From Yoonia sp. F2084L (GTDB lineage: Bacteria > Pseudomonadota > Alphaproteobacteria > Rhodobacterales > Rhodobacteraceae), in assembly GCF_023015625.1 (NCBI RefSeq), contig NZ_JALKAH010000001.1, positions 310,001 to 374,000 on the forward strand: a DNA stretch of 64,000 nt, given 5' to 3'. Numbering within the stretch: position 1 is the first letter of the stretch; each line of letters starts with the position of its first letter. The translations under genes were made by a program, and so were the position numbers. The notes beneath the pieces were generated by a model that was not told where the DNA came from, ran no database searches, and saw nothing but the letters and a program-made list of their open reading frames with translations. Of the stretch, positions 26,881-34,827 are shown piece by piece.

Positions 26881-26912
26881 GTTTTTCTCACAATTAGTAC
26901 GACGTGTGTCAT
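26865..26912 (-). CDS. ilv operon leader peptide
   Basis: A 15-codon reading frame encoding MTHVVLIVRKTRMGR and then TAA. Five consecutive branched-chain codons (Val-Val-Leu-Ile-Val) at positions 4-8 are the amino acids whose synthesis the operon serves, so ribosome stalling there would sense their charged tRNAs. An AAGGA ribosome site lies eight bases before the ATG. A promoter sits about 16 bases upstream of the ATG and the terminator follows the stop. This is too short for usual gene lists. Confidence 0.85.
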   Translation of the reverse strand: MTHVVLIVRKTRMGR

Positions 26913-26934
26913 TGGGGTTCCTTCTCGTGAACAG

Positions 26935-26963
26935 ACACTAATCCGGGCGCTGAGGGGGGTCAA
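26935..26963 (-). promoter_or_regulatory. Promoter of the ilv leader and operon
   Basis: Minus strand -35 TTGACC (26958-26963), 17-base spacer, -10 TAGTGT (26935-26940). The start of transcription would be near 26928, giving a 16-base leader before the leader peptide ATG. Fits a housekeeping sigma factor. Confidence 0.65.
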
Positions 26964-27068
26964 CAGTCCGAATGGAGAAAATGTCGTTTGAGGGCGGTTT
27001 TTTGCAACTTTGTTTCGGCTGGTGAGGCTCGGCTCTGGTCAAAGACTGCAAGGCAGCCGTGACTGCCT

Positions 27069-27743
27069 TTACACCACTGAGCTTGAGCGCTTCATATTCT
27101 TGCTGTGCCGGGGCGTTGGTTTGACGGGCTTTTCGACCGCTCTGGGCTGACTGATCCAGGCAAAAATATAGGCGGCGATAAGAATAGTCGCCAGTATGCC
27201 CGCATAGACCGCAAGGATCTGGAGCATCGGCACGCTGAAATTCAACTGCGGCAGGTTTGCGATCGCCAGCGGTCCATACCAGGACACAAAAGATACAGCG
27301 CCGACCGTAATCAGTGCCAGTTTGCGTTGCAGCGGAATACCGTCCATCAGCATATGACCGGTTCGATTGGTAATGAAGGGGCTGATAAACCGGTGCACGA
27401 AAACCCCATTCAGCGTCAGAATGCAGACAATCACCACCTTGGCCCAGACCTTCTCATTCATCAGCAGGTCGGGATCATAAAACTGATAGAACAGCAGGAA
27501 GCCAATGCCGGTGATCCACATCATTATGATGCCCACGAGCACCAAATTAGCGCAAAAGTGAAAAATTTCGCATCCGTTCGTCGATACCCGGCGCATCATG
27601 AAAAAGCGCAATACGATAAGATCAAGAACCGTCGCAGCACCAAGCCCAAGCGCGAGCCCTGCGAAATGAAACAGCCGTAATATGCTTTTCGCCATTTGCT
27701 GTGGATCGCTGGACAGGGCGTTGACGATTTCGGTGAATTGCAT
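27069..27743 (-). CDS. Membrane protein of unknown function
   Basis: A 224-residue protein with about five transmembrane helices (near residues 22-45, 62-90, 98-118, 140-165 and 175-200) and a short basic tail (KPVKPTPRHSKNMKRSSS). The N-terminal third holds a HFAGLALGLGAATVLDLIVLRFF helix with a histidine, and a second histidine lies in EIFHFCANLVLVGI; paired histidines in helices recall small haem-containing or copper-resistance-like membrane proteins, but no family motif is certain. It is alone, with a promoter and a palindrome about 130 bases upstream. Confidence 0.7.
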   Translation of the reverse strand: MQFTEIVNALSSDPQQMAKSILRLFHFAGLALGLGAATVLDLIVLRFFMMRRVSTNGCEIFHFCANLVLVGIIMMWITGIGFLLFYQFYDPDLLMNEKVWAKVVIVCILTLNGVFVHRFISPFITNRTGHMLMDGIPLQRKLALITVGAVSFVSWYGPLAIANLPQLNFSVPMLQILAVYAGILATILIAAYIFAWISQPRAVEKPVKPTPRHSKNMKRSSSVV

Positions 27744-27870
27744 TCGGCAGGCCTTAGAAAAATATTACAGTAAAGCACCCGCTTGCAATGGCACCGGATC
27801 AAATGGTGCTAGGCGAACACTTGGAAATGCAACTCATCACGCTGAAAAAATCTTGACACATTTCAACCAT

Positions 27871-27887
27871 AATTTGATTATCAAATT
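27871..27887 (-). promoter_or_regulatory. Palindrome inside a probable promoter upstream of the membrane protein gene
   Basis: AATTTGATTATCAAATT, 8-bp arms around one base. On the minus strand TTGACA (27890-27895) lies just before it, so the palindrome would fill the spacer of that promoter. The TTGAT/ATCAA halves recall FNR sites but the centre is one base instead of four. Confidence 0.45.
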
Positions 27888-27914
27888 TCTGTCAACGATT
27901 AACGTCGAGTTAAG

Positions 27915-28760
27915 CTATGCGGTTTTGTCTTCAAAGTCAGAGGCTTCATGGCGTTCGTGCATTTGCTCGGACGGTTCGCCCCAGGCACGATTGACCTTCT
28001 TGCCACGCAAGTAAGCCGGGCGCGCCATTACCGTATCGGCCCAACGATTGACATGTTCATAGGACGCGACATCAAGGAATTCTGCTGCCTCATAGACCTG
28101 CCCCTTGACCAAGGCGCCATACCAAGGTGCCGTCGCCATATCAGCGATGGAATAGGCATCGCCGCCCAGGTATTCGCAGTCCTCAAGTCTTTGATCTAGC
28201 ACATCAAGTTGACGCTTGGCTTCCATTGCAAAGCGGTTGATCGGGTATTCGAACTTTTCCGGGGCATAGGCGTAGAAATGGCCAAAACCGCCACCCAGAT
28301 AAGGGGCGGAGCCTTGCAACCAAAAGAGCCAGTTCAATGTCTCGGTCCGTGCTGTGATTTCTGTGGGCAGGAAGGCTCCGTATTTTTCGGCCAGATACAA
28401 CAGGATTGCGCCGCTTTCGAACACGCGCACGCCGGTGTCTTTGTCAAACAGGGCAGGGATCTTGGAATTCGGATTCACATCGACAAACCCACTGCTGAAC
28501 TGATCGCCTTCCTGAATGTTGATCAACCAAGCGTCGTATTCAGCGGCGTGACCGGCGGCCAACAGCTCTTCCAGCATCACGGTGACTTTCACACCGTTGG
28601 GTGTGGCGAGCGAATGAAGCTGCAAGGGATGCTTGCCAACGGGAAGGTCTTTGTCGTGGGTGGACCCCGCTATAGGTCTGTTAATACTTGCAAATTTTCC
28701 GCCGCTTTCGGTGTCCCATGTCCAGACTGCAGGCGGGGTATAAGCGGGGGTTTCAGACAT
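27915..28760 (-). CDS. yghU: Glutathione S-transferase, YghU type (disulfide-bond oxidoreductase)
   Basis: A 281-residue glutathione transferase very like E. coli YghU: VWTWDTESGGKFASINRPIAGSTH at the N terminus, KHPLQLHSLATPNGVKVTVMLEELLA in the thioredoxin domain, GDQFSSGFVDVNPNSKIPAL, FESGAILLYLAEKYG, and the C-terminal helical domain with GGGFGHFYAYAPEKFEY. YghU and YfcG act as glutathione-dependent disulfide-bond reductases and peroxidases. Cytoplasmic. Single gene; minus strand, downstream of its own promoter. Confidence 0.93.
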   Translation of the reverse strand: MSETPAYTPPAVWTWDTESGGKFASINRPIAGSTHDKDLPVGKHPLQLHSLATPNGVKVTVMLEELLAAGHAAEYDAWLINIQEGDQFSSGFVDVNPNSKIPALFDKDTGVRVFESGAILLYLAEKYGAFLPTEITARTETLNWLFWLQGSAPYLGGGFGHFYAYAPEKFEYPINRFAMEAKRQLDVLDQRLEDCEYLGGDAYSIADMATAPWYGALVKGQVYEAAEFLDVASYEHVNRWADTVMARPAYLRGKKVNRAWGEPSEQMHERHEASDFEDKTA

Positions 28761-28952
28761 TATTCTTCCGATCTTGATATGGTTACTGGTTGCAATGTGG
28801 GACGGATTGTCGCGGGAGCAAGGCTCAAGCCTGAAACAATCACACCTAAGTGAAACGATTTAGAGGACGCGCACATGTGCAAGACACGCGGGTCGATTTG
28901 CATTAGCCGCGATTTCGTCAACATTTTGCCTTTTTCCGCCTGATAGTGCACG

Positions 28953-28964
28953 CTTATTAATAAG
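28953..28964. promoter_or_regulatory. Palindrome upstream of the LysM/solute-binding gene
   Basis: CTTATTAATAAG, a perfect 12-bp palindrome 70-81 bases upstream of the ATG at 29034, between divergent genes. A GATAAT-like -10 lies about 20 bases downstream. Possible operator; no regulator is identifiable. Confidence 0.35.
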
Positions 28965-29033
28965 TGATGCGAGTATGGTCTGTTGATAATACAACCCGGC
29001 GCAGCTGCGCTTTGATTTCAAAAAGGAAAAATC

Positions 29034-30116
29034 ATGACGAAAGGTTCGACTAGCGTCGCTATGGCTGTGACCGCGGCTGCAGGCTTTATGACATTCGGGG
29101 CCACGCAGATTCAGGCACAGGAACAATGTACAAACTACACTGTCGTGCGAGGCGACACGCTGAGCCGGATCGCGTCGGCTGCCGATGTTGAAGGCGGTTT
29201 TCAGTTTTTGTTCAACGCCAACACCAACGTCCTGGAAAACCCCAACCTGCTTGAGGTTGGTCAAGTGCTGCGCATTCCGTGTGCCGATGGTTCGCTACCA
29301 GACGCCACAACGACGACGGCTTCTTCTGTTGTAAGACCCGCCACACCTGCGCCGACCACCTCGACCCCCAGCCGCCCGCTGCGCATTACAACGGGCACCG
29401 GGTATGCGCCGTTCACGGATGAAGACCTGCCCGGTGGCGGGATGATTACGCGAATGGTGGAGCGGTCCATGGAACTGGGTAACCCTGATCAGGAGTACAA
29501 CCTGATTTTCATCAACGACTGGGGCTCACATCTGGAAACGCTGCTGCCGACAGGTGCCATTGATATGGCGTTCCCGTGGTTCCTGCCAAACTGTGATCTG
29601 GTTGATAACCTCTCTGAGGCCAGCGCATACCGCTGCACCGATTTCAACCACTCTGAGCCGTTTTACGAAATCCTGGTGGATTTCTTTACGCTTGCTGACA
29701 GCCCATATGCCTCAGCAACCAGCCATGCGGACCTGTTCGGCGCACGCATCTGCCGTCCCGAAGCATGGTTTACCTTTGATCTTGAGGCGGAAAGGTTGGT
29801 CGCGCCGAACATCACCTATGTGACCCCGGTGTCGCAGCAGGAGTGTGTACAGCTTTTGGCAAATGGCGAAGTTGACGTGATGACCTACGACACGCTGCCA
29901 GCAGAGGAAGACATTCGCGAGTCTGGTTTCGAAGACCGGATTACGAAGCTTGAACCGCTAAGTGGATCCGTGTCGTCGCATATCTTTGTGTCCAAGGACA
30001 ATGCGTTCGCCAACGAGGCCTTGCCGATCATCAATGCCGGACTGGAAGAACTGCGGTTGTCGGGTGAATGGTTCAACATTGTGCGCGAAAGCATTCAGGA
30101 AACGGTTGAAAACTAG
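29034..30116 (+). CDS. LysM domain plus periplasmic solute-binding domain protein
   Basis: A 360-residue exported protein. Signal peptide at residues 1-29 (ending ATQIQAQ); LysM peptidoglycan-binding domain at about 33-83 (NYTVVRGDTLSRIAS ... EVGQVLRIPC); a Thr/Pro-rich linker at about 90-115; then a family 3 solute-binding-like domain (RITTGTGYAPFTDEDLPGGGMITRMVERSM onward) to the end. A solute-binding domain tethered to the cell wall instead of a transporter is unusual; no ABC permease gene is nearby. Possible sensor or accessory; ligand unknown. AAAAGGAAAAATC precedes the ATG. A strong terminator follows. Confidence 0.8.
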   Translation: MTKGSTSVAMAVTAAAGFMTFGATQIQAQEQCTNYTVVRGDTLSRIASAADVEGGFQFLFNANTNVLENPNLLEVGQVLRIPCADGSLPDATTTTASSVVRPATPAPTTSTPSRPLRITTGTGYAPFTDEDLPGGGMITRMVERSMELGNPDQEYNLIFINDWGSHLETLLPTGAIDMAFPWFLPNCDLVDNLSEASAYRCTDFNHSEPFYEILVDFFTLADSPYASATSHADLFGARICRPEAWFTFDLEAERLVAPNITYVTPVSQQECVQLLANGEVDVMTYDTLPAEEDIRESGFEDRITKLEPLSGSVSSHIFVSKDNAFANEALPIINAGLEELRLSGEWFNIVRESIQETVEN

Positions 30117-30139
30117 TCGCACTGCTTTATCGACAAACG

Positions 30140-30170
30140 ACCCCGCGTCTCTTAAGGCGCGGGGTATTTT
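30140..30170 (+). terminator. Intrinsic terminator after the LysM protein gene
   Basis: ACCCCGCG (30140-30147) pairs with CGCGGGGT (30158-30165), 8-bp stem, 10-base loop, followed by ATTTTTAT. Located 24 bases after the stop codon. Confidence 0.85.
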
Positions 30171-30286
30171 TATGTTTGGTCTGAATGGCGGCGAAGAGCC
30201 CATTTTGACCGATGTTGCAAAATGCACCGACCTCATCAGGCTATGAGACGCAGCCATCCAAAATCGACACATGCGCCTTGAGCCAT

Positions 30287-31051
30287 CTACCCTCTTTTTT
30301 GAAGCCAGCCAAGCGTGCCGCTGGTTGGGCCAACCGGTTTATACTCGGCCCCGAGAGGTCCGGCAAAGCCCGCCTGCGCGATTGCTTCAAAAATGTAGTC
30401 ATAGTTCACTTCGCCATGATCAGGCGCGCCCCTGTCGGGTACTGACGCGAACTGAATATGCCCGATCAGCGGCAGCAAGTCGTGCAACCGATGGGTCAGG
30501 TCGCCTTCGGTCAGTTGGACATGGTAGCAATCAAACATCAATTTGAGGTTTGGCACCGCCACCTCTTGAATAATGGCCTTTGCCTGTTGCGTTGTCCTGA
30601 GGAAATACCCTGGTGCATCGTAGCCATTCAGCGGCTCGATCAGGATCGTGATGTCATGTGCCTGCGCCAGTTTGGTTGCATAGCGCAGGTTCGCCACAAA
30701 TGTATCGTGGGCGGTTTGACCTGCACCAGACCCTGCCATGACGTGAATGTTGGCAGCGTTGATTGCCACAGCATAGGCAAGTGCTTCGTCAATAGCGGCG
30801 CGCGCTTCTTGTATGCGGTCGGGTAGGGCAGACAGGCCATTGTCGCCTTTGTCAGGTTTCCCGCGTCGCGTGTTTAGTCCAAGCATTTCCAAGCCCGTTT
30901 CTTGCAATGCGGATAGCACGTCGCCTGAGGGGACATCATAAGGCCAATGGCATTCGACTGCGTCAAAACCGGCGGCTTTGGCCGCATGAATTGCATCAGG
31001 CAGAGTCAAATCCGACCAGAGAAACCCAAGGTTTGCCGAGAATTTTGTCAA
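30287..31051 (-). CDS. otnI: 2-oxo-tetronate isomerase, hydroxypyruvate isomerase family
   Basis: A 254-residue TIM-barrel protein of the hydroxypyruvate isomerase/OtnI family, interconverting 2-oxo- and 3-oxo-tetronate. Motifs: FSANLGFLW at the N terminus, AGFDAVECHWPYD (metal-site Glu), NIHVMAGSGAG, ILIEPLNGYDAPGYF (Glu ligand), LMFDCYHVQLTEGDL and GAEYKPVG at the end. A GTG at 31060 would extend it slightly, but the TTG at 31051 has GGAG eight bases upstream and overlaps the preceding stop as TTGA, so it is preferred. Last gene of the operon. Confidence 0.88.
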   Translation of the reverse strand: MTKFSANLGFLWSDLTLPDAIHAAKAAGFDAVECHWPYDVPSGDVLSALQETGLEMLGLNTRRGKPDKGDNGLSALPDRIQEARAAIDEALAYAVAINAANIHVMAGSGAGQTAHDTFVANLRYATKLAQAHDITILIEPLNGYDAPGYFLRTTQQAKAIIQEVAVPNLKLMFDCYHVQLTEGDLTHRLHDLLPLIGHIQFASVPDRGAPDHGEVNYDYIFEAIAQAGFAGPLGAEYKPVGPTSGTLGWLQKRG

Positions 31052-31695
31052 TCGTCCCACTCCACATCAAAACGGGTCACCACTTGGTTGACTTGCGCAG
31101 GCGTCAAGCCGTTTGGATGCATCCCGCGCGTCAGCATCGCAAGACGCGCTGTGTCTTCAAGTTCTTCTATTGCATTGCAGGCGGCCTCAACATCTTTGGC
31201 CGCAACAACCGGCCCGTGATTGGCCAGCATGACAGCACTGCGTTTTCCAGCAAGGCCGCGCACGGCCTGTCCCATAGCGGGGTCACCGGGCAGGAAGAAC
31301 GGCAGCAATTGGACCTTACCCAGCTTCATGATCCCGTATGGCGTGAGCGGAGGCAGAAAATTATCCGGGTCTGCATCAGGCATCATCGACAGCGCAACCG
31401 AATGGCATGAATGCAAATGCACAACCGCACCCGCCGCACTGCGGGTGTCATAAAAGGCTGTGTGCAACGGCATTTCCTTGGTCGGCGGGTCACCATCCAT
31501 AAATCTGCCAGCACGGTCGAAACGCGACAGACGCGCAGGGTCAAGACGGCCGAAACTTGTGCCGGTTGGCGATACAAGCAAACCACCGTCCGCAGTGCGG
31601 GCCGAGATATTGCCTGTTGATCCGCCTGTCAGACCACGATCGAACATGGATTTTGCAAGCAGACATATCTGTTCGCGCAAGGCGGCCTCAGTCAT
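31048..31695 (-). CDS. otnC: 3-oxo-tetronate 4-phosphate decarboxylase, class II aldolase family
   Basis: A 215-residue class II aldolase/adducin-family enzyme. Motifs: SMFDRGLTGGSTGNISAR (substrate phosphate loop), VVHLHSCHSVALS with metal-binding histidines, and a third histidine in LANHGPVVA. In the known pathway this enzyme decarboxylates 3-oxo-tetronate 4-phosphate to dihydroxyacetone phosphate and CO2. Start at 31695 (MTEAALREQ) rather than the longer frame; it overlaps the kinase gene by eight bases and the isomerase gene by four. Confidence 0.88.
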   Translation of the reverse strand: MTEAALREQICLLAKSMFDRGLTGGSTGNISARTADGGLLVSPTGTSFGRLDPARLSRFDRAGRFMDGDPPTKEMPLHTAFYDTRSAAGAVVHLHSCHSVALSMMPDADPDNFLPPLTPYGIMKLGKVQLLPFFLPGDPAMGQAVRGLAGKRSAVMLANHGPVVAAKDVEAACNAIEELEDTARLAMLTRGMHPNGLTPAQVNQVVTRFDVEWDD

Positions 31696-32941
31696 GATCA
31701 CGCCCCAATACATTTGCAGCCTTGGCAAAGTAGTCCTCGGCGCCGAAGTTCCCTGACTTCAATGCGATCACCAAATTGTCCCCGCCGCGCAATGCGGGCA
31801 CGCCGGGGTCGATTTCCGGTCCGATCTCAAGCGTCTTGAGTTGTAAACCTTCTACGATGGCACCGGATGTTTCGCCACCCGCGGTCAGGATTTTGCCAAT
31901 ACCTGCGTTCACTAATTGCTGCGCAAGCGTGGCAAAGAATGCTTCGAGTGCGGTGGCACTTTTTTCGCGACCAAATTGTGCCTGCACAGAGGCGACAGCT
32001 TGCGGATCAGCGGAACTATAAGCCAGTGGGACAGCTTCAGCCTGCAAAATCCAGTCTGTAACAGTCTGCGGCGTAAGGGCACCTGTGATGACGTCGCTTG
32101 CGTCAATTTCATACGCAGGATTGGTTTGGCGATGCAGCTTTATCTGCTGCCGTGTGGCAGTCGAACATGATCCTGAAAGCGCCACACATTTGCCCGGCTG
32201 CCCGCGCCAAAGCGTGGCCGTTTGCGCGATTTCGCCGCGCGCCACGAAATTGGCAGGCAGACCAAGTGCAACACCTGACCCACCCGTGACCAGCGGCAAA
32301 TGATCAGCGGCCTTGCCAATCTCAATCAGGTCGGCATCACGCAGGGCATCGACAACGATCAGACGTTTGCCAGCAGCATGTTCACCTTCGAGCGCCGCTT
32401 TGATCGCCTTGGCACCATCAAAGACATCCTTCGCCGCGACATGACCGACGCTATGTTTCGTCTGCGGCGCAAGCCAGCGCCGTATGTCGGGATCAGTCAT
32501 TGGCGTCAGCGGATGGTTTTGCATTCCGCTTTCGCTCAGCAGGGCGTCATTGACGAACAAATGCCCATTATAAAGTGACCTGCCCGTGCCCGGAAATGCG
32601 GGACACACGATGACCTTATGCGCCCCCAAAGCATCGGCCAAAGCATCGGCCACTGGCCCGATGTTGCCTTGTGGTGTCGAATCGAAGGTCGAGCAGTATT
32701 TAAAGAAGAATTGCGTGCACCCTTGTGCCTGAAGCCAGTGCAGTGCCTCAAGCGACTGTCGCACGGCCGCATCCGGATCAATCGACCGCGACTTGAGCGC
32801 GACAACGCCTGCCTCGACATGCGCAGCGGCAGGGCCGTTCGGAACGCCCACATATTGCACACAAGCCATGCCTTGTTTGGACAAGGTATTTGCTAAATCC
32901 GAAGACCCGGTGAAATCGTCCCCAATGCAACCCAAAAGCAT
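31688..32941 (-). CDS. otnK: 3-oxo-tetronate kinase, DUF1537 family
   Basis: A 417-residue four-carbon acid sugar kinase (DUF1537). N-terminal substrate-binding domain with LGCIGDDFTGSSDLANTL (residues 3-20) and FKYCSTFDSTPQGNIGPV near residue 80; C-terminal nucleotide-binding domain with LSGSCSTATRQQI and ILTAGGETSGAIVEGL near 340-360. The GGETSG motif is diagnostic. In the pathway it phosphorylates 3-oxo-tetronate. It abuts the dehydrogenase gene (1-base overlap), confirming a single transcript. Confidence 0.92.
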   Translation of the reverse strand: MLLGCIGDDFTGSSDLANTLSKQGMACVQYVGVPNGPAAAHVEAGVVALKSRSIDPDAAVRQSLEALHWLQAQGCTQFFFKYCSTFDSTPQGNIGPVADALADALGAHKVIVCPAFPGTGRSLYNGHLFVNDALLSESGMQNHPLTPMTDPDIRRWLAPQTKHSVGHVAAKDVFDGAKAIKAALEGEHAAGKRLIVVDALRDADLIEIGKAADHLPLVTGGSGVALGLPANFVARGEIAQTATLWRGQPGKCVALSGSCSTATRQQIKLHRQTNPAYEIDASDVITGALTPQTVTDWILQAEAVPLAYSSADPQAVASVQAQFGREKSATALEAFFATLAQQLVNAGIGKILTAGGETSGAIVEGLQLKTLEIGPEIDPGVPALRGGDNLVIALKSGNFGAEDYFAKAANVLGRDHD

Positions 32942-33837
32942 TATGCACCTCCTGGCAAGGTTAGCCCTGCATTGCGCGCATAGACTTTGGCTATGGCTGC
33001 ATCGTCTTCAGCCCCCAAACCTGATCCGGCTGCGGCAAGGAACTGCTGCATCGCGGCCGCCGTCAAGGGCGCGCCAAATCCAGCGGATTTCGCAATATCC
33101 AGAACAATGCCAAGGTCTTTGGGCCAAATGTTCACGGAAGAATGCGGCGTGTAGTCTCCATTGACAATATGCGGCGCGCGATTTTCCAGCATCCACGATG
33201 TGCCCGCACATTTACTGATGACTTCAACAAATGTTTGCGGAGACACACCTTGCGTCATCCCAAAGGTCATCGCCTCGGCCATTGCCGCGATATGGACACC
33301 GGCCAGCAGTTGATTGACGGCCTTCATTGCGGAACCGGCGCCAGCCGCGTCGCCAAGCCGAAACACTGTGGCTGCCGTTGCATCCAAAATGGGGGCCGCG
33401 GCCTTAAATGCCGCCGGCGTTCCAGCAGCCATGATGCTGAGCGCGCCGTCAGCTGCCTTTTGCGCCCCACCAGAGATCGGGGCGTCCAGATAAAGCAGAT
33501 CCAAATCTGCGCATCTTGCTTCCATCTCACGTGCAAAGTCGGGTGCGACTGTTGCGCAGGCCACGACAATGGCACCCGGTTTCAGGGACGCCGCGATGCC
33601 TTTCGTGCCAAACAGCGCGTCTTCGGTTTGCGCTGCATTTAAGACAACAATTACAACCGCGTCGAGGGTCCCCGCGATCTGATCCAGTGCGTCTAACGCG
33701 CCGCCTTCTTGGTGGAACGCAGCAACCTGTTTCGGGCTCAGGTCATAGCCGTATGTTGTGTGCCCGGCCCGCAGTATGGATTGCGCCATACCAAAGCCCA
33801 TGGACCCAAGTCCGATTACTGCCGTTTGCATGGCCAT
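32941..33837 (-). CDS. ltnD: NAD-dependent sugar-acid dehydrogenase (L-threonate dehydrogenase type)
   Basis: A 298-residue member of the 3-hydroxyisobutyrate dehydrogenase family. The NAD-binding loop VIGLGSMGFGMAQSI lies at residues 7-21, the substrate-binding LDAPISGGAQKAADG near 120, and the catalytic lysine in AVNQLLAG near 175. By context it oxidises C2 of threonate or erythronate to the 2-oxo acid used by the isomerase-kinase-decarboxylase enzymes downstream. Start 33837 (MAMQTAVIG) shares one base with the upstream stop (TGATG); a longer frame exists but is not needed. Confidence 0.82.
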   Translation of the reverse strand: MAMQTAVIGLGSMGFGMAQSILRAGHTTYGYDLSPKQVAAFHQEGGALDALDQIAGTLDAVVIVVLNAAQTEDALFGTKGIAASLKPGAIVVACATVAPDFAREMEARCADLDLLYLDAPISGGAQKAADGALSIMAAGTPAAFKAAAPILDATAATVFRLGDAAGAGSAMKAVNQLLAGVHIAAMAEAMTFGMTQGVSPQTFVEVISKCAGTSWMLENRAPHIVNGDYTPHSSVNIWPKDLGIVLDIAKSAGFGAPLTAAAMQQFLAAAGSGLGAEDDAAIAKVYARNAGLTLPGGA

Positions 33838-34826
33838 CACTGGGCTCCTTGTGATGTGGTAAGTGAGTGATTGGTCGTGTCGTGCGTGAGGGAATGGCGG
33901 TAGAGGTGGGTTGAATCCTTTCGATGGGACCTGACGCGCCAGACCATGTCCGAGGATGTGATAAACATATCGGTACCGGATGGTCCACCAAAGCACAGGT
34001 TGGACGTTTGGGCGGGCAGGCGGATTTTACCAAGACAATCGCCCGCATGATCGAGGCAATGGACACCATCCAACGCACTGGTCCAAATAAGACCGCCGTG
34101 ATCTACCCGAAAGCCGTCAGGAACACCCGGCATAATCTCGGCAAAAACACGGCCATTCGACAAGGTCATGCCGCTTACATCAAAAACGCGAATGTGGTGC
34201 GGCAGATCATAGTCGATACCGGGAAAACTCGCACCGCGGATCGCACCGGAATCGGCCACATAAAGCTGTGTTTCATCAGGTGAGAACGCGAGGCCATTAG
34301 GCTTGTCAAAGTCGGTTGCAACGGCTGTCAATGTCCCGTCGGTGGCCGCGCAGAACACATAGCATCCGTCAATTTCACTTTCGGCAGGATACCCTTCGAC
34401 GTCCGAGTTGATCCCGTAAGGTGGATCCGTGAACCAGATCGACCCATCAGACCGCACAACAACATCATTGGGTGAATTCAGCCGTTTACCTTGATAATGG
34501 TCGGCGATTACCTCGATTGCAGCGGCGTCCTCTGGATCGTGCCGCCGAATGACACGCCGCCCACCATGTTCGCACGATATCATATGACCTTGCATATCGC
34601 GGGTGTTCCCGTTCGCGAATTCACTGTTGGGCAGGGCGGTGGCAACACCCTGATCTTCACGCCACATCATCATCCGCTTGGCCGGGATGTCGTTGAAATA
34701 TAGCCGGTCCCCCATCCAAACGGGGCCTTCCGTCCATGTCATCCCCTCCGCAATAAGTTCGGGGCGGTGGGTGGTGTCAATCAGGTCAAGGAAAGACGGA
34801 TCAAAGCTTTCATAGCGAGCGTCCAT
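33837..34826 (-). CDS. SMP-30/gluconolactonase-type sugar lactonase
   Basis: A 329-residue six-bladed beta-propeller lactonase. Motifs: MTWTEGPVWMGDRLYFND (metal-binding Glu at about residue 32), RLNSPNDVVVRSDGSIWFTDPPYGI (Asn/Asp ligands), FDKPNGLAFSPDETQLYVADS and DGFRVDHGGLIWTSA. It hydrolyses a sugar lactone to the sugar acid. Within this operon it suggests that the imported substrate is a lactone, such as a threono- or erythronolactone, opened before the dehydrogenase acts; this is inference. It overlaps the next gene by one base and follows the permease by one. Confidence 0.88.
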   Translation of the reverse strand: MDARYESFDPSFLDLIDTTHRPELIAEGMTWTEGPVWMGDRLYFNDIPAKRMMMWREDQGVATALPNSEFANGNTRDMQGHMISCEHGGRRVIRRHDPEDAAAIEVIADHYQGKRLNSPNDVVVRSDGSIWFTDPPYGINSDVEGYPAESEIDGCYVFCAATDGTLTAVATDFDKPNGLAFSPDETQLYVADSGAIRGASFPGIDYDLPHHIRVFDVSGMTLSNGRVFAEIMPGVPDGFRVDHGGLIWTSALDGVHCLDHAGDCLGKIRLPAQTSNLCFGGPSGTDMFITSSDMVWRVRSHRKDSTHLYRHSLTHDTTNHSLTTSQGAQ

Positions 34827-34827
34827 G

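Noticed and set aside
27871-27887. FNR/Anr box
   Set aside because: The halves match TTGAT/ATCAA but the centre is one base instead of four, so it cannot be a normal FNR site; kept only as an unnamed palindrome.
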